Source of the DNA: Bacillus sp. N13C7
GTDB taxonomy: Bacteria > Bacillota > Bacilli > Bacillales > Bacillaceae
Direction: 5' to 3'
Assembly: GCF_026790065.1 (NCBI RefSeq)
Contig: NZ_JALAMO010000020.1
Span: forward strand, 1 to 53,522
DNA: 53,522 nucleotides
In this document: one piece after another, positions 33,868 to 42,682 of the stretch
Position numbering within the stretch: position 1 is the first letter of the stretch
How the letters are laid out: every line of letters starts with the position of its first letter
Program-made: the position numbers and the translations under genes
Notes under the pieces: generated by a model
What the model saw: only the letters and a program-made list of their open reading frames with translations
What the model was told of the DNA's origin: nothing
Database searches by the model: none

Positions 33868-34875
33868 CTATTTAATCGCTTTTTGAAGCTTATCGATCAC
33901 TTCTAAAGAACGGCCTGTGCCGATTGCCACAGATTCAAGCGGATTTTGCGCAACGTGTACAGGAACTACAATTTCTTCTGTGAGCCATTCTTTTATCCCA
34001 TTAAGGAGCGCGCCGCCGCCTGTTAAAATAACGCCACGGTCAACAATATCACCGCTCAATTCAGGCGGGCAGTCCTCAAGTGTAGCTCTGATGGCTTCAA
34101 GAATATGCAGGAGAGATTCACGCATGGCATCTTGAATTTCGTTAGATTGAAGCATAATGGTTTTTGGAAGGCCTGTCACGAGGTCGCGTCCCCGAATTTC
34201 CATTGCTTCGGGCACATGCTCAATCAGGGCGTGGCCAATTTCCATTTTTACCTGCTCAGCTGTACGCTCGCCGATCAGCAAATTATATTTTTTTCGGACG
34301 AAAGAAACGATATCCTCATCAAGCTGGTCTCCGCCGATTCTGATAGAGTGGCAGGAAACAACGCCGCCAAAGGAAATGATCGCGACCTCTGTCGTCCCTC
34401 CGCCGATGTCTACTACCACATTGGCAACCGGCTCATCAACCGGTAAATCCGCTCCGATTGCGGCAGCTACTGGCTCTTCAATTAAATGGACATTTTTCGC
34501 ACCGCAGTTTTTCACCGCGTCACTGATGGCGCGGCGTTCTACTGCTGTTGATCCTGACGGTGTGCAAACGACGACGTTCGGTTTTCTGAACGTCATGCCG
34601 ATGCTTTTTGCGGCTTTTTTCATAATATGCTTTAGCAAATCGGTTGTCATATCATAGTCTGCGATAACGCCATCCTTCATTGGTCTGACGGCGACAATTT
34701 TTCCCGGCGTTTTGCCGATCATGTTTTTTGCGTCAGTCCCGATTGCAAGGACTGCTTTTGTCGTTGTATCCACTGCGACAACAGATGGTTCATTTAAAAT
34801 AATCCCTTTATTTTTGCTGTAAACAAGTATATTAGCTGTTCCTAAGTCAATCCCGATTTCAGTTGATTGAAACAT
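33868..34875 (-). CDS. mreBH: MreBH, actin-like cell-shape protein
   Basis: The 335-residue actin fold protein has phosphate-1 loop GIDLGTAN (8-15), phosphate-2 [12 protein letters not shown] (about 158-169) and adenosine motif [13 protein letters not shown] (about 287-299). MreBH guides the autolysin LytE during side-wall growth. The start has GGGTG 5 nt upstream; an in-frame TTG four codons earlier is inside that site. In B. subtilis the gene belongs to the sigma-I regulon; ACCCCC at 34948-34953 (minus strand) may be part of such a promoter. Confidence 0.93.
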   Translation of the reverse strand: MFQSTEIGIDLGTANILVYSKNKGIILNEPSVVAVDTTTKAVLAIGTDAKNMIGKTPGKIVAVRPMKDGVIADYDMTTDLLKHIMKKAAKSIGMTFRKPNVVVCTPSGSTAVERRAISDAVKNCGAKNVHLIEEPVAAAIGADLPVDEPVANVVVDIGGGTTEVAIISFGGVVSCHSIRIGGDQLDEDIVSFVRKKYNLLIGERTAEQVKMEIGHALIEHVPEAMEIRGRDLVTGLPKTIMLQSNEIQDAMRESLLHILEAIRATLEDCPPELSGDIVDRGVILTGGGALLNGIKEWLTEEIVVPVHVAQNPLESVAIGTGRSLEVIDKLQKAIK

Positions 34876-34945
34876 GTTTTCACCCAATCTCTATCCTGAT
34901 TTTATATGATTCTACATTTAAAGTTTCTAACAAATAAAGCGATTT

Positions 34946-34956
34946 GTGGGGGTGTG
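34946..34956 (-). promoter_or_regulatory. Possible sigma-I -35 element of mreBH
   Basis: ACACCCCCACA on the minus strand, about 70 nt before the start codon, resembles the C-run -35 of sigma-I promoters; a clear -10 is not seen. Confidence 0.3.
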
Positions 34957-35062
34957 CGTCGGGAAAGAAATGTTTTTGTAAAAAATCATGGAACTGTGTA
35001 ACAGAAGTAATACATTTTTCGGTTTTATGGAAAAAATATCTTGTGATTCTTATAGAAAGCGG

Positions 35063-35088
35063 GAAACTTTTTCTAAGTTTCGTACGTC
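35063..35088 (+). promoter_or_regulatory. ECF-sigma promoter of abh
   Basis: GAAAC (35063-35067), 17 nt, CGTC (35085-35088) fits sigma-X/sigma-M promoters. abh is known to be sigma-X dependent. Confidence 0.72.
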
Positions 35089-35157
35089 TACGATATATTG
35101 AGGTACATCCTTAAATATTACATGAGAAAAGAAACATTTAAAGGAAGAAGGGTTTTT

Positions 35158-35436
35158 ATGAAATCAATAGGTGTTGTAAGAAAAGTAGATGAATTAGGCC
35201 GTATTGTTATGCCGATAGAATTAAGACGGGCACTGGATATTGCTATTAAAGACAGCATTGAGTTTTTTGTTGACGGAGATAAAATTATTTTGAAAAAGTA
35301 CAAACCTCATGGCGTTTGTTTAATGACCGGAGAAATCACGTCAGAAAATAAAGAATACGGCAACGGTAAAATTACGTTAAGCCCTGAGGGTGCACAGCTG
35401 CTCCTTGAGGAAATTCAAGCCGCTTTAAAAGAATAA
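35158..35436 (+). CDS. abh: Abh, AbrB paralogue transition-state regulator
   Basis: The 92-residue protein has the swapped-hairpin AbrB DNA-binding domain (residues 1-50; VRKVDELGRIVMPIELRRALDI) and a C-terminal dimer domain (about 55-92). It controls antimicrobial and biofilm genes with AbrB. I chose the ATG matching AbrB-family starts, with GAAGAAGGG upstream; the frame extends 20 codons upstream into the promoter. AbbA, which can block it, is encoded in the same window. Confidence 0.93.
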   Translation: MKSIGVVRKVDELGRIVMPIELRRALDIAIKDSIEFFVDGDKIILKKYKPHGVCLMTGEITSENKEYGNGKITLSPEGAQLLLEEIQAALKE

Positions 35437-35447
35437 TACGATATTGA

Positions 35448-35480
35448 AAAAGGCGGAGCGATGCATCTCCGCCTTTTTTT
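35448..35480 (+). terminator. Terminator after abh
   Basis: Stem AAAGGCGGAG/CTCCGCCTTT with an 8-nt loop and seven Ts. Confidence 0.92.
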
Positions 35481-35576
35481 GCGTGCCAATTTCTGATTAC
35501 CGCCGCCTAAGATAGAACACCATGAACACCCGGTAATGAATGATTTGGGATACTTTACATATTTTACTCAATTATT

Positions 35577-35595
35577 TGTCGAAGAATGGTACAAT
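35577..35595 (+). promoter_or_regulatory. kinC promoter region with a 0A-like box
   Basis: A perfect 0A box TGTCGAA (35577-35583) stands 6 bp before TACAAT (35590-35595), 31 nt upstream of the kinC start. No good -35 is seen. Binding here would interfere with polymerase or use Spo0A in place of a -35. Confidence 0.45.
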
Positions 35596-35626
35596 AAGTA
35601 GAGAAACACAAGCGGCAGGTGGTCAT

Positions 35627-36913
35627 ATGAGAAAATATCAAGCGCGTATCATTTCCATCATCTTGGCAATGATTTTTATTATGTTTTGGGATTATTTATT
35701 TTATTTTATAGGCAAAAACCCGATTAATTGGCCTGTTGATATTGTGTATACTGCAGTCACGCTCGTAAGTGTCTGGATGCTGGCTTACTATGTAGATGAA
35801 AAACAGCAGCTGGTTAAGAAAATGAAGGATAATGAATGGAAGTATAAACAGCTCTCTGAAGAAAAAAACCGCATCATGGATAATCTGCAGGAAATCGTAT
35901 TTCAAACGAATGCAAAAGGCGAAATTACATATTTAAACCAGGCGTGGGCATCAATAACGGGCTTTTCAATCAGTGAATGTATGGGAACGATGTATAATGA
36001 TTACTTCATAAAAGAAAAGCACGTAGCCGACCACATTAACACCCAAATCCAAAACAAAGCGTCTTCTGGCATGTTTACCGCAAAATATGTGACAAAGAAC
36101 GGCACGATTTTTTGGGGAGAAGTTCATTATAAACTTTACTACGACCGTTATGACCAATTTACAGGCAGCCTCGGTACAATGTCAGATATCACTGAGCGAA
36201 AAGAGGCTGAAGATGAGCTTATTGAGATTAATGAACGGCTGGCGAGGGAATCACAGAAACTGTCCATCACAAGTGAACTTGCTGCCGGGATTGCACACGA
36301 AGTCAGAAACCCTTTAACATCTGTCAGCGGTTTCCTTCAGATTATGAAAACACAATATCCGGACAGAAAAAGCTATTTTGACATCATCTTTTCAGAGATC
36401 AAAAGAATCGATTCGGTGCTCAGCGAGCTGTTGCTGCTTGCAAAACCGCAGGCGATCTCATTTAAAACGCATCAGCTCAATGAGATTCTGAAACAAGTCA
36501 CGACATTGCTTGATACCAATGCTATTTTGTCCAATATCGTGATCGAAAAAAATTTTGAAGAGACAGACGGCAGTATCATTAACGGGGACGAAAATCAGCT
36601 GAAGCAGGTCTTTATCAATATCATTAAAAATGGGATTGAGGCAATGCCAAAAGGCGGTGTCGTAACCATTACGACTGCTAAGACAGCCTCTCACGCAGTA
36701 ATCAGCGTCAAAGATGAAGGAAACGGCATGCCGCAGGAAAAACTTAAGCAGATTGGCAAACCTTTTTACTCGACAAAGGAAAAAGGCACCGGACTCGGAC
36801 TTGCCATTTGTTTAAGGATCTTGAAGGAACATAACGGAGAATTGAAAATTGAAAGTGAAGCTGGGAAAGGCAGCGTCTTTCAAGTTGTTTTGCCTTTAAC
36901 ATCAGACGGCTGA
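35627..36913 (+). CDS. kinC: KinC, sporulation sensor histidine kinase
   Basis: The 428-residue kinase has two membrane segments (about 8-28 and 36-56), a PAS domain (about 78-190), HisKA with the phosphorylated His224 in GIAHEVRNPLTS, and an ATPase domain with NIIKNGIEA (N box, near 330), DEGNGMP (G1) and GTGLGLAIC (G2). It phosphorylates Spo0A through the phosphorelay and triggers biofilm matrix genes on potassium leakage. ATG after GGCAGGTGG. It precedes ykqA by 15 nt. Confidence 0.93.
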   Translation: MRKYQARIISIILAMIFIMFWDYLFYFIGKNPINWPVDIVYTAVTLVSVWMLAYYVDEKQQLVKKMKDNEWKYKQLSEEKNRIMDNLQEIVFQTNAKGEITYLNQAWASITGFSISECMGTMYNDYFIKEKHVADHINTQIQNKASSGMFTAKYVTKNGTIFWGEVHYKLYYDRYDQFTGSLGTMSDITERKEAEDELIEINERLARESQKLSITSELAAGIAHEVRNPLTSVSGFLQIMKTQYPDRKSYFDIIFSEIKRIDSVLSELLLLAKPQAISFKTHQLNEILKQVTTLLDTNAILSNIVIEKNFEETDGSIINGDENQLKQVFINIIKNGIEAMPKGGVVTITTAKTASHAVISVKDEGNGMPQEKLKQIGKPFYSTKEKGTGLGLAICLRILKEHNGELKIESEAGKGSVFQVVLPLTSDG

Positions 36914-36928
36914 GAGGGGAAAAATAAG

Positions 36929-37756
36929 ATGAACTCGCTTCTGTTTGTATACGGGACATTAAGAAAACATGAAAAAGATCATCATTTACTTGCGCAATCG
37001 GCATGTATTAATGAACAGGCGAGAACGAAAGGATGCCTGTTTGCCGCAAATGAGGGGCCTGCAGCCGTTTTGGCTGGTGAGGGCTATATATGCGGCGAGG
37101 TATATGAAGCAGATGAATTATGTATACATAAGCTCGATCAATTTTTTCAAGGTTACCATAAACAAACGGTGCTTGCGGAAACAGATGGCGGGAACAAAAA
37201 AGCACTTGTTTATTTTATGAACAAAGACGATTGTACCGGCTTTCCGAAAATAAGCAGCGGCGACTGGAAAGAACATCAGATGATCAGCAAATCGCAAGAT
37301 CCTGTTTATTATTTTGCCTACGGGTCCTGTATGGACAATGCACGTTTTCAAAAGGCTGGTGTCGATCATTATTTTCAAGATCCAGTGGGAAGAGCCGTTT
37401 TAAAAGGATACACAACCCGTTTCACGCTAAAAAGGGAAGACGGCTCAAGAGCGGATATGATGGAAGACGGAGGAATAACAGAAGGTATTTTATATCGTAT
37501 CCCTTTTTCTGCGCTCTCCTACCTATACAAAAGGGAGGGTGTCGAATCACTTACGTATCGCCCGGCATTTGTAGATGTTGAAGCAGGCGGAAGGCGTTAC
37601 ACAGACTGCTTAACCTTTCTTGTTCTCCAAAAAGATGCGGAAACCGCCCCGCCTCAGCACTATCAGAGTGAAATTGAACGCGGAGCAGAGCTGTACTTAT
37701 CACCGGCATTTGCTGAAAAACTCAAGCGGCATATGAATTCGCTGCCAAAAGGATAA
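36929..37756 (+). CDS. ykqA: YkqA, tandem gamma-glutamylcyclotransferase-fold protein
   Basis: The 275-residue protein has two GGCT-like domains: FVYGTLRKHEKDHHLL (residues 5-20) opens the first, about 1-115, and YFAYGSCMDNARF (about 128-140) opens the second. The second is annotated in B. subtilis as a putative gamma-glutamylamine cyclotransferase. Such enzymes convert gamma-glutamyl amines to 5-oxoproline. It follows kinC closely and is likely co-transcribed. ATG after GAGAGGGG. Confidence 0.88.
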   Translation: MNSLLFVYGTLRKHEKDHHLLAQSACINEQARTKGCLFAANEGPAAVLAGEGYICGEVYEADELCIHKLDQFFQGYHKQTVLAETDGGNKKALVYFMNKDDCTGFPKISSGDWKEHQMISKSQDPVYYFAYGSCMDNARFQKAGVDHYFQDPVGRAVLKGYTTRFTLKREDGSRADMMEDGGITEGILYRIPFSALSYLYKREGVESLTYRPAFVDVEAGGRRYTDCLTFLVLQKDAETAPPQHYQSEIERGAELYLSPAFAEKLKRHMNSLPKG

Positions 37757-37827
37757 CGAGATTAACACTGTTACAAAAGAATATGATAAAATTTGATCAA
37801 TATGATGTCAGGTAAAGGAGCATCACT

Positions 37828-38493
37828 ATGAAAAAAGAATTTGCGGTAATTGGACTCGGCCGTTTTGGAGGCAGTATTTGCAAAGCATTAAGTGAAGAGG
37901 GCGTCGAGGTTATGGCGATGGATATTGATGAAGATAAAGTCAACGAGTATGCCAAGATCGCATCTCACGCCGTTATCGGTGATTCAACAGATGAATCTGT
38001 CTTAAAAAATTTAGGCCTGCGAAATTTTGACCATGTCATTGTTGCAATTGGAGAAAATATCCAAGCGAGTATTTTAACGACTCTTATTCTGAAAGAGCTG
38101 GGTGTCCATACAATTACAGTTAAGGCCCAGAACGATTATCATGAAAAAGTGCTGTCTAAAATCGGTGCGGACCATATTGTCCACCCGGAACGCGATATGG
38201 CGAAACGAATTGCGCATAACATCGTGTCCAACAATGTACTTGATTATTTGGAGCTTTCTGAGGAGCATAGTCTTGTTGAAATCGTAGCCAACAGCCGCCT
38301 TGCCGGAAATACGCTTCTTGATTTAGATATCCGTGCGAAATACGGCATTAATATCGTAGCCATAAAAAGGGGCAAGGAAGTCATCGTATCGCCGCTTGCA
38401 ACTGAAGTCATACATCAAGAAGATATTCTCATCGTCATTGGATCGGTTACAGACATTTCCCGCTTTGAAAAAAGAGTTCTTCATACAAAATAA
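37828..38493 (+). CDS. ktrC: KtrC, regulatory RCK subunit of a potassium transporter
   Basis: The 221-residue cytosolic protein has an N-terminal RCK/Rossmann domain with GLGRFGGSICKAL (9-21), an acidic nucleotide-ribose position in MDIDEDKV, and a C-terminal TrkA_C domain (about 140-221). It gates the membrane subunit KtrD through ATP/ADP, and c-di-AMP binds the C-domain. ktrD is not adjacent, as in B. subtilis. ATG after AAAGGAG. Confidence 0.93.
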   Translation: MKKEFAVIGLGRFGGSICKALSEEGVEVMAMDIDEDKVNEYAKIASHAVIGDSTDESVLKNLGLRNFDHVIVAIGENIQASILTTLILKELGVHTITVKAQNDYHEKVLSKIGADHIVHPERDMAKRIAHNIVSNNVLDYLELSEEHSLVEIVANSRLAGNTLLDLDIRAKYGINIVAIKRGKEVIVSPLATEVIHQEDILIVIGSVTDISRFEKRVLHTK

Positions 38494-38504
38494 CAGTAAA
38501 TCAA

Positions 38505-38528
38505 GCCGTCCGGAAAGGGCGGTTTTTT
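38505..38528 (+). terminator. Terminator after ktrC
   Basis: Stem CCGTCC/GGGCGG (one T-G pair) and six Ts. Confidence 0.75.
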
Positions 38529-38650
38529 AAATATTATCAGAATATAACAACTTTAATGAAATGAGCGCCAATTTCTTAAAATTTTATTGACTAAGCATAG
38601 GCGTTCCGATAGCATATTGTACCATATAATAAAAAAGAGGAGGGGCCTAT

Positions 38651-40384
38651 TTGAATAAAGAAACGCTGGTCAATAGGCTGAACGCTTCAGCCCGAAGACA
38701 AAAAGCTGATCTCGTCATTAAGAACGGAAAAATCATGGACGTATTTAACCAAGAGTGGATCCATGAAGATATTGCGATTACAGATGGAGTCATTGTAGGC
38801 CTCGGCGAGTATGAAGGCGAAAAGACCATTGATGCAGAGGGAAAAATGATTGTTCCGGGTTTTATTGATGGACATGTACATATTGAATCATCAATGGTTA
38901 CACCAATTGAATTCGCTAAAGCGGTATTGCCGCATGGAGTGACGACAGTTGTTGCCGATCCGCATGAGATAGCGAATGTGTCCGGTGACAAAGGGATTGC
39001 CTTTATGATTGAACAGGCTCGGCAAACACCGCTGAATATTCATTTTATGCTTCCCTCAAGTGTGCCGGCCGCAAGCTTTGAGCGATCAGGCGCAGTACTC
39101 AGAGCTGCCGATTTAAAGCCTTTTTATGGAGAGGAAGAGGTTTTGGGGCTGGCTGAAGTCATGGATTATGTGTCGGTTCAGCAGGGTGAAGACGATATGG
39201 TTCAGAAACTGCTCGATGCCCGTGTTGCAGGAAAGCGGATTGACGGCCATTTATCCGGTTTATCAACAGATCTCATTAACATTTATAGAACGGCATTTGT
39301 CTTAAACGATCATGAAGTAACAACGAAGGAAGAAGCTCTTGATCGTATTAGAAGAGGCATGTATGTCATGATGCGTGAAGGATCAGTTGCAAAAAACACT
39401 CAAAAAGTGCTTCCCGCGGTGAATGAAAAGAACGCGCGCCGTTTCTTTTTCTGTACAGATGATAAGCATGTGGATGATTTATTGTCAGAGGGAAGTGTAA
39501 ATCATCAAGTGAAAATGGCAATTCAAGCTGGGCTTGACCCGTTTTTAGCCTATCAATTAGGAAGCCTTAATGCAGCCGAATGCTACGGGTTAGATACAAA
39601 GGGAGCGATTGCCCCTGGTTTTGACGCTGATTTGCTCTTTGTTTCTGATCTGGAAAACGTCACTGTCACAATGACAATGGTAAAAGGGCAGACTGTTGCT
39701 GAAGGCAGTAAAGCAGTATATCAAGATAGCGCTCAAGCTGCAATTCCAGAACCGGCACTGCTCCATTCAGTTAAGCTTGCTGGTCCTCTTACAGAACAGA
39801 ATTTTCACATGCCAATCAATTCAAATCAGCAAATCAATGTGATTCAAATCATTCCAAACCAGCTTGAAACACGATTGGTACATGTTCCGGCTCCTGATGC
39901 ACGCATTTTTGAAGCTGACACTGACCTTGATTTGTTGAAGATCGCAGTTGTTGAGCGGCATAAAGGATTAGAAGAAACCGGACTTGGTGTTGTGAAAGGA
40001 TTTGGATTCAAGAGCGGAGCGATTGCCACAACCATTTCGCACGATTCCCATAATATTATTGCCGTCGGTACAAATGATGCCGATATCGCGGCTGCAGTTA
40101 ATAAGCTGCAGGAAATGGGGGGAGGATTAACGATAATCAAAAATGGAGAAGAGCTACATTCGGTTCCGCTGCCGATTGCAGGGTTATTATCCGACCAATC
40201 CGCGGAACAGGTAAATGAGAGCTTGCTGGCGCTGCACGATAAATTACCGTTCATCGGTTTCACAGGCGGGTTTAATCCATTTTTGACGCTTTCGTTTTTA
40301 GCTTTGCCCGTCATTCCTGATATTAAAATGACGACAACAGGATTATTTGATGTAAAGGCATTTCAGCATATTTCACTGCAATAA
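38651..40384 (+). CDS. adeC: AdeC, adenine deaminase
   Basis: The 577-residue amidohydrolase has the metal motif DGHVHIESS (73-81), ADPHEIANVSG (about 103-113), a later CTDDKHVDDL (about 275-284) and a C-terminal beta domain. It deaminates adenine to hypoxanthine in purine salvage. TTG start after GAGGAGGGG. TTGACT (38587-38592) and several TAT-rich hexamers precede it, but none pairs at normal spacing. A terminator shared with rnjA follows. Confidence 0.93.
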   Translation: MNKETLVNRLNASARRQKADLVIKNGKIMDVFNQEWIHEDIAITDGVIVGLGEYEGEKTIDAEGKMIVPGFIDGHVHIESSMVTPIEFAKAVLPHGVTTVVADPHEIANVSGDKGIAFMIEQARQTPLNIHFMLPSSVPAASFERSGAVLRAADLKPFYGEEEVLGLAEVMDYVSVQQGEDDMVQKLLDARVAGKRIDGHLSGLSTDLINIYRTAFVLNDHEVTTKEEALDRIRRGMYVMMREGSVAKNTQKVLPAVNEKNARRFFFCTDDKHVDDLLSEGSVNHQVKMAIQAGLDPFLAYQLGSLNAAECYGLDTKGAIAPGFDADLLFVSDLENVTVTMTMVKGQTVAEGSKAVYQDSAQAAIPEPALLHSVKLAGPLTEQNFHMPINSNQQINVIQIIPNQLETRLVHVPAPDARIFEADTDLDLLKIAVVERHKGLEETGLGVVKGFGFKSGAIATTISHDSHNIIAVGTNDADIAAAVNKLQEMGGGLTIIKNGEELHSVPLPIAGLLSDQSAEQVNESLLALHDKLPFIGFTGGFNPFLTLSFLALPVIPDIKMTTTGLFDVKAFQHISLQ

Positions 40385-40385
40385 A

Positions 40386-40417
40386 AAAGATGCACTCCCA
40401 AGAGTGCATCTTTTTTT
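40386..40417. terminator. Bidirectional terminator between adeC and rnjA
   Basis: Stem GATGCACTC/GAGTGCATC, loop CCAA, with six As before and seven Ts after; it overlaps the rnjA stop codon. Confidence 0.92.
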
Positions 40418-42083
40418 AAACCTCCATAATGATCGGAAGGATCATCGGACGGCGTTTTGTTTTTTCGTATAAGAACGGCGCAAGTGTATCTGTAATCTCG
40501 TTTTTGATTTCAGACCATTGAGTCGTTTTTCGTTCCATTACTTTTTGTAAGTGGTTTGAAATGAGCTCTTGGGCGTCATTGATCAAGTCGCCAGATTCTC
40601 TCATGTACACAAACCCTCTGGAAATCAAATCAGGTCCTGCTGAAATCTTAAAGTCGTCCATGTCAATGCTGACAACCACGATAACAAGTCCTTCTTCAGA
40701 AAGGATTCTGCGGTCACGAAGCACGATATTGCCAATATCACCAATGCCGCTTCCGTCAATGTAGACTGAACCGGATGGAATTTTGCCGGCAACTGAAGCT
40801 TCATCGCCTTTAAGAGCCAACACTTCACCATTGTCCATGATAAAGCAGTTTTCTTCAGGAATGCCGCAATCTGTTGCAAGCTTGACATGCATCTTTTGCA
40901 TTCTGTACTCACCGTGAATCGGCATGAAGAATTTAGGCTTGATTAAACGAAGCATCAGCTTCTGTTCTTCCTGTCCGCCGTGTCCTGATGTATGGATATC
41001 ATTAAGTGGTCCGTGAATGACCTCGGCCCCCGCACGATACAACTGGTTGATTGTACGGCTTACGCTGATTGTGTTGCCTGGGATTGGGGATGAAGAAAAT
41101 ACGACAGTATCCCCAGGATTGATTGAAATCTGGCGGTGTGTGCCGTTTGCAATTCTTGATAGCGCCGCCATCGGCTCCCCTTGGCTTCCTGTACATAAAA
41201 TTGTTACTTTATTGGCAGGCATACGATTGATTTCGTTATGCTCAATAAAGGTATTTTTTGGACAGTTAATATATCCGAGAGTTTGTCCGATTTCAATAGC
41301 CGATTCCATACTGCGTCCAAATACGGCAACTTTTCTTCCGTTTAATACAGCAGCTTCAATTACCTGCTGCAAGCGGTGAATATTCGACGCAAATGTAGCG
41401 AAGATAATTCGGCCGTCCACCTTGCGGAAAATGTCATGAATGCTTTCTCCGACACGGCGTTCAGACATGGTGAATTCCGGGTTTTCACTGTTTGTGCTGT
41501 CTGAAAGGAGGCACAAAACGCCTTCTTTGCCGATTTCGGCCATTTTCGTTAAGTTTGCCGGCTCGCCGACTGGAGTAAAGTCGAATTTGAAATCTCCAGT
41601 ATGTACGATGTTTCCTGGCGGCGTCTTAACAACGATACCGTAAGAGTCCGGAATACTATGTGTTGTTCTGAAAAATGACACAGCCGTTTTGCGGAACTTT
41701 ACGATATCATCCTCACCGATAATATTCAGTTTCGTTTGTCTTAATAATCCATGCTCTTCAAGTTTATTCCGAAGTAAGCCGATCGCGAGTTTACCGCCGT
41801 AAACAGGAATATTTACTTGTCTGAGCAGGTATGGAATACCGCCGATGTGGTCCTCATGCCCGTGGGTGATAAAAAGACCTTTAATTTTATCTTCGTTTTT
41901 GACTAAATACGTGTAATCAGGGATAACGTAGTCAATGCCGAGCAGTTCGTCCTCGGGAAACTTGATCCCTGCATCAATCAGTACAATTTCATCCTGAAAT
42001 TGCACCGCGTACGTATTTTTACCGATTTCGCCCAACCCTCCGAGGGCGAAAACAGCAGTCTGATCATTTTTTACAAATTTCAT
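40416..42083 (-). CDS. rnjA: RNase J1, 5'-3' exonuclease and endonuclease
   Basis: The 555-residue metallo-beta-lactamase/beta-CASP nuclease has the zinc motif HGHEDH (74-79), [10 protein letters not shown] (about 164-173), a beta-CASP domain (about 215-370) and a C-terminal domain. It degrades mRNA and matures 16S rRNA and scRNA. I chose the second ATG: GGAG inside the rpoY end is 11 nt from it but only 2 nt from the first ATG. The rpoY stop overlaps the first ATG, indicating a tight operon. Confidence 0.93.
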   Translation of the reverse strand: MKFVKNDQTAVFALGGLGEIGKNTYAVQFQDEIVLIDAGIKFPEDELLGIDYVIPDYTYLVKNEDKIKGLFITHGHEDHIGGIPYLLRQVNIPVYGGKLAIGLLRNKLEEHGLLRQTKLNIIGEDDIVKFRKTAVSFFRTTHSIPDSYGIVVKTPPGNIVHTGDFKFDFTPVGEPANLTKMAEIGKEGVLCLLSDSTNSENPEFTMSERRVGESIHDIFRKVDGRIIFATFASNIHRLQQVIEAAVLNGRKVAVFGRSMESAIEIGQTLGYINCPKNTFIEHNEINRMPANKVTILCTGSQGEPMAALSRIANGTHRQISINPGDTVVFSSSPIPGNTISVSRTINQLYRAGAEVIHGPLNDIHTSGHGGQEEQKLMLRLIKPKFFMPIHGEYRMQKMHVKLATDCGIPEENCFIMDNGEVLALKGDEASVAGKIPSGSVYIDGSGIGDIGNIVLRDRRILSEEGLVIVVVSIDMDDFKISAGPDLISRGFVYMRESGDLINDAQELISNHLQKVMERKTTQWSEIKNEITDTLAPFLYEKTKRRPMILPIIMEV

Positions 42084-42088
42084 ACCGC

Positions 42089-42298
42089 TCATAACTCCAA
42101 TACTTTAAAATTTTCGCTCTGTTGCTCATATTCTAAGAATGCACCATCAACAGGTGTAATAAACTCAATATTCAATTTCTTTTCTTTCAGCTTTGTTCTG
42201 ACGTCACGCTCAGATACGCCTTCAATATAAAGTGAATCTGTCTTTTCCCGAACAGGTACTTCGTCAGCCTTTTCTTGATAAAATACCTTATAAATCAT
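42089..42298 (-). CDS. rpoY: RNA polymerase epsilon subunit
   Basis: The 69-residue protein [19 protein letters not shown]... matches RpoY (YkzG), the small Firmicutes RNA polymerase subunit with a fold like phage Gp2. It is acidic and ends in ENFKVLEL. The ribosome-binding site AAGGAGAG is strong. It lies directly upstream of rnjA, linking transcription and RNA decay in one operon. Confidence 0.93.
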   Translation of the reverse strand: MIYKVFYQEKADEVPVREKTDSLYIEGVSERDVRTKLKEKKLNIEFITPVDGAFLEYEQQSENFKVLEL

Positions 42299-42341
42299 CC
42301 AAATCTCTCCTTAAATGCCGTATGTTAGACTCGCTCATTCT

Positions 42342-42347
42342 ATTATA
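42342..42347 (-). promoter_or_regulatory. Possible -10 element for rpoY-rnjA
   Basis: Perfect TATAAT on the minus strand, 44 nt before the rpoY start; the -35 at 17 nt (TTTCCT) is poor. Confidence 0.45.
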
Positions 42348-42415
42348 TTCGAAAACGGAATATAAGGAAAGCCTTGAGCAAAATAAGGACCTATCGAAAA
42401 GTGAAAGATCCCTTG

Positions 42416-42487
42416 TCAGGCAATCGCTTTCTTGCGAAGCATTCCGTTCCATTGTCTTCTGAGTTTCTTTCTTAATTTGCGCAGCAT
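42416..42487 (-). CDS. Putative 23-residue cationic peptide upstream of rpoY
   Basis: An ATG with an ideal ribosome-binding site (GGAGGG, 8 nt upstream on the minus strand) opens a frame starting MLRKLRKKLRRQWNG and ending MLRKKAIA. Eleven of 23 residues are Lys or Arg; Leu2, Leu5, Leu9, Trp13, Met16 and Leu17 fall on one face of a helix, so it would be a cationic amphipathic helix. It is below normal ORF-size limits. I do not recognise it. It lies 117 nt upstream of rpoY, co-oriented. A leader peptide or membrane/ribosome-binding microprotein are options; chance cannot be ruled out. Confidence 0.55.
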   Translation of the reverse strand: MLRKLRKKLRRQWNGMLRKKAIA

Positions 42488-42611
42488 TAGTTAGTCCCTC
42501 CTTTCATTACATACTTGCCCCAGAGTTGTTTTATACAAATAGTATACGAAGATTGAGGAAGACTTTTCGTGGTTATTAATGGAATCTATTGTGCTTTTTA
42601 AACGAAATAGT

Positions 42612-42639
42612 TTGCTGAATGGCAATCTTTCTGTATGAT
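42612..42639 (+). promoter_or_regulatory. Candidate ykrA promoter
   Basis: TTGCTG (42612-42617), 16 nt, TATGAT (42634-42639), 43 nt before the ykrA start. Confidence 0.5.
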
Positions 42640-42682
42640 GAGGGTGGGAATTGCAGATCAAGATGATAAAGGGGAAGTTACG

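Noticed and set aside
34157..34657. 166-residue plus-strand frame opposite mreBH.
   Set aside because: No ribosome-binding site, Ser/Pro/Thr-rich composition typical of antisense frames, and the minus strand is clearly mreBH.
37757..37827. c-di-AMP (ydaO-type) riboswitch upstream of ktrC.
   Set aside because: The gap is only about 70 nt and lacks the conserved elements; such riboswitches are far longer.
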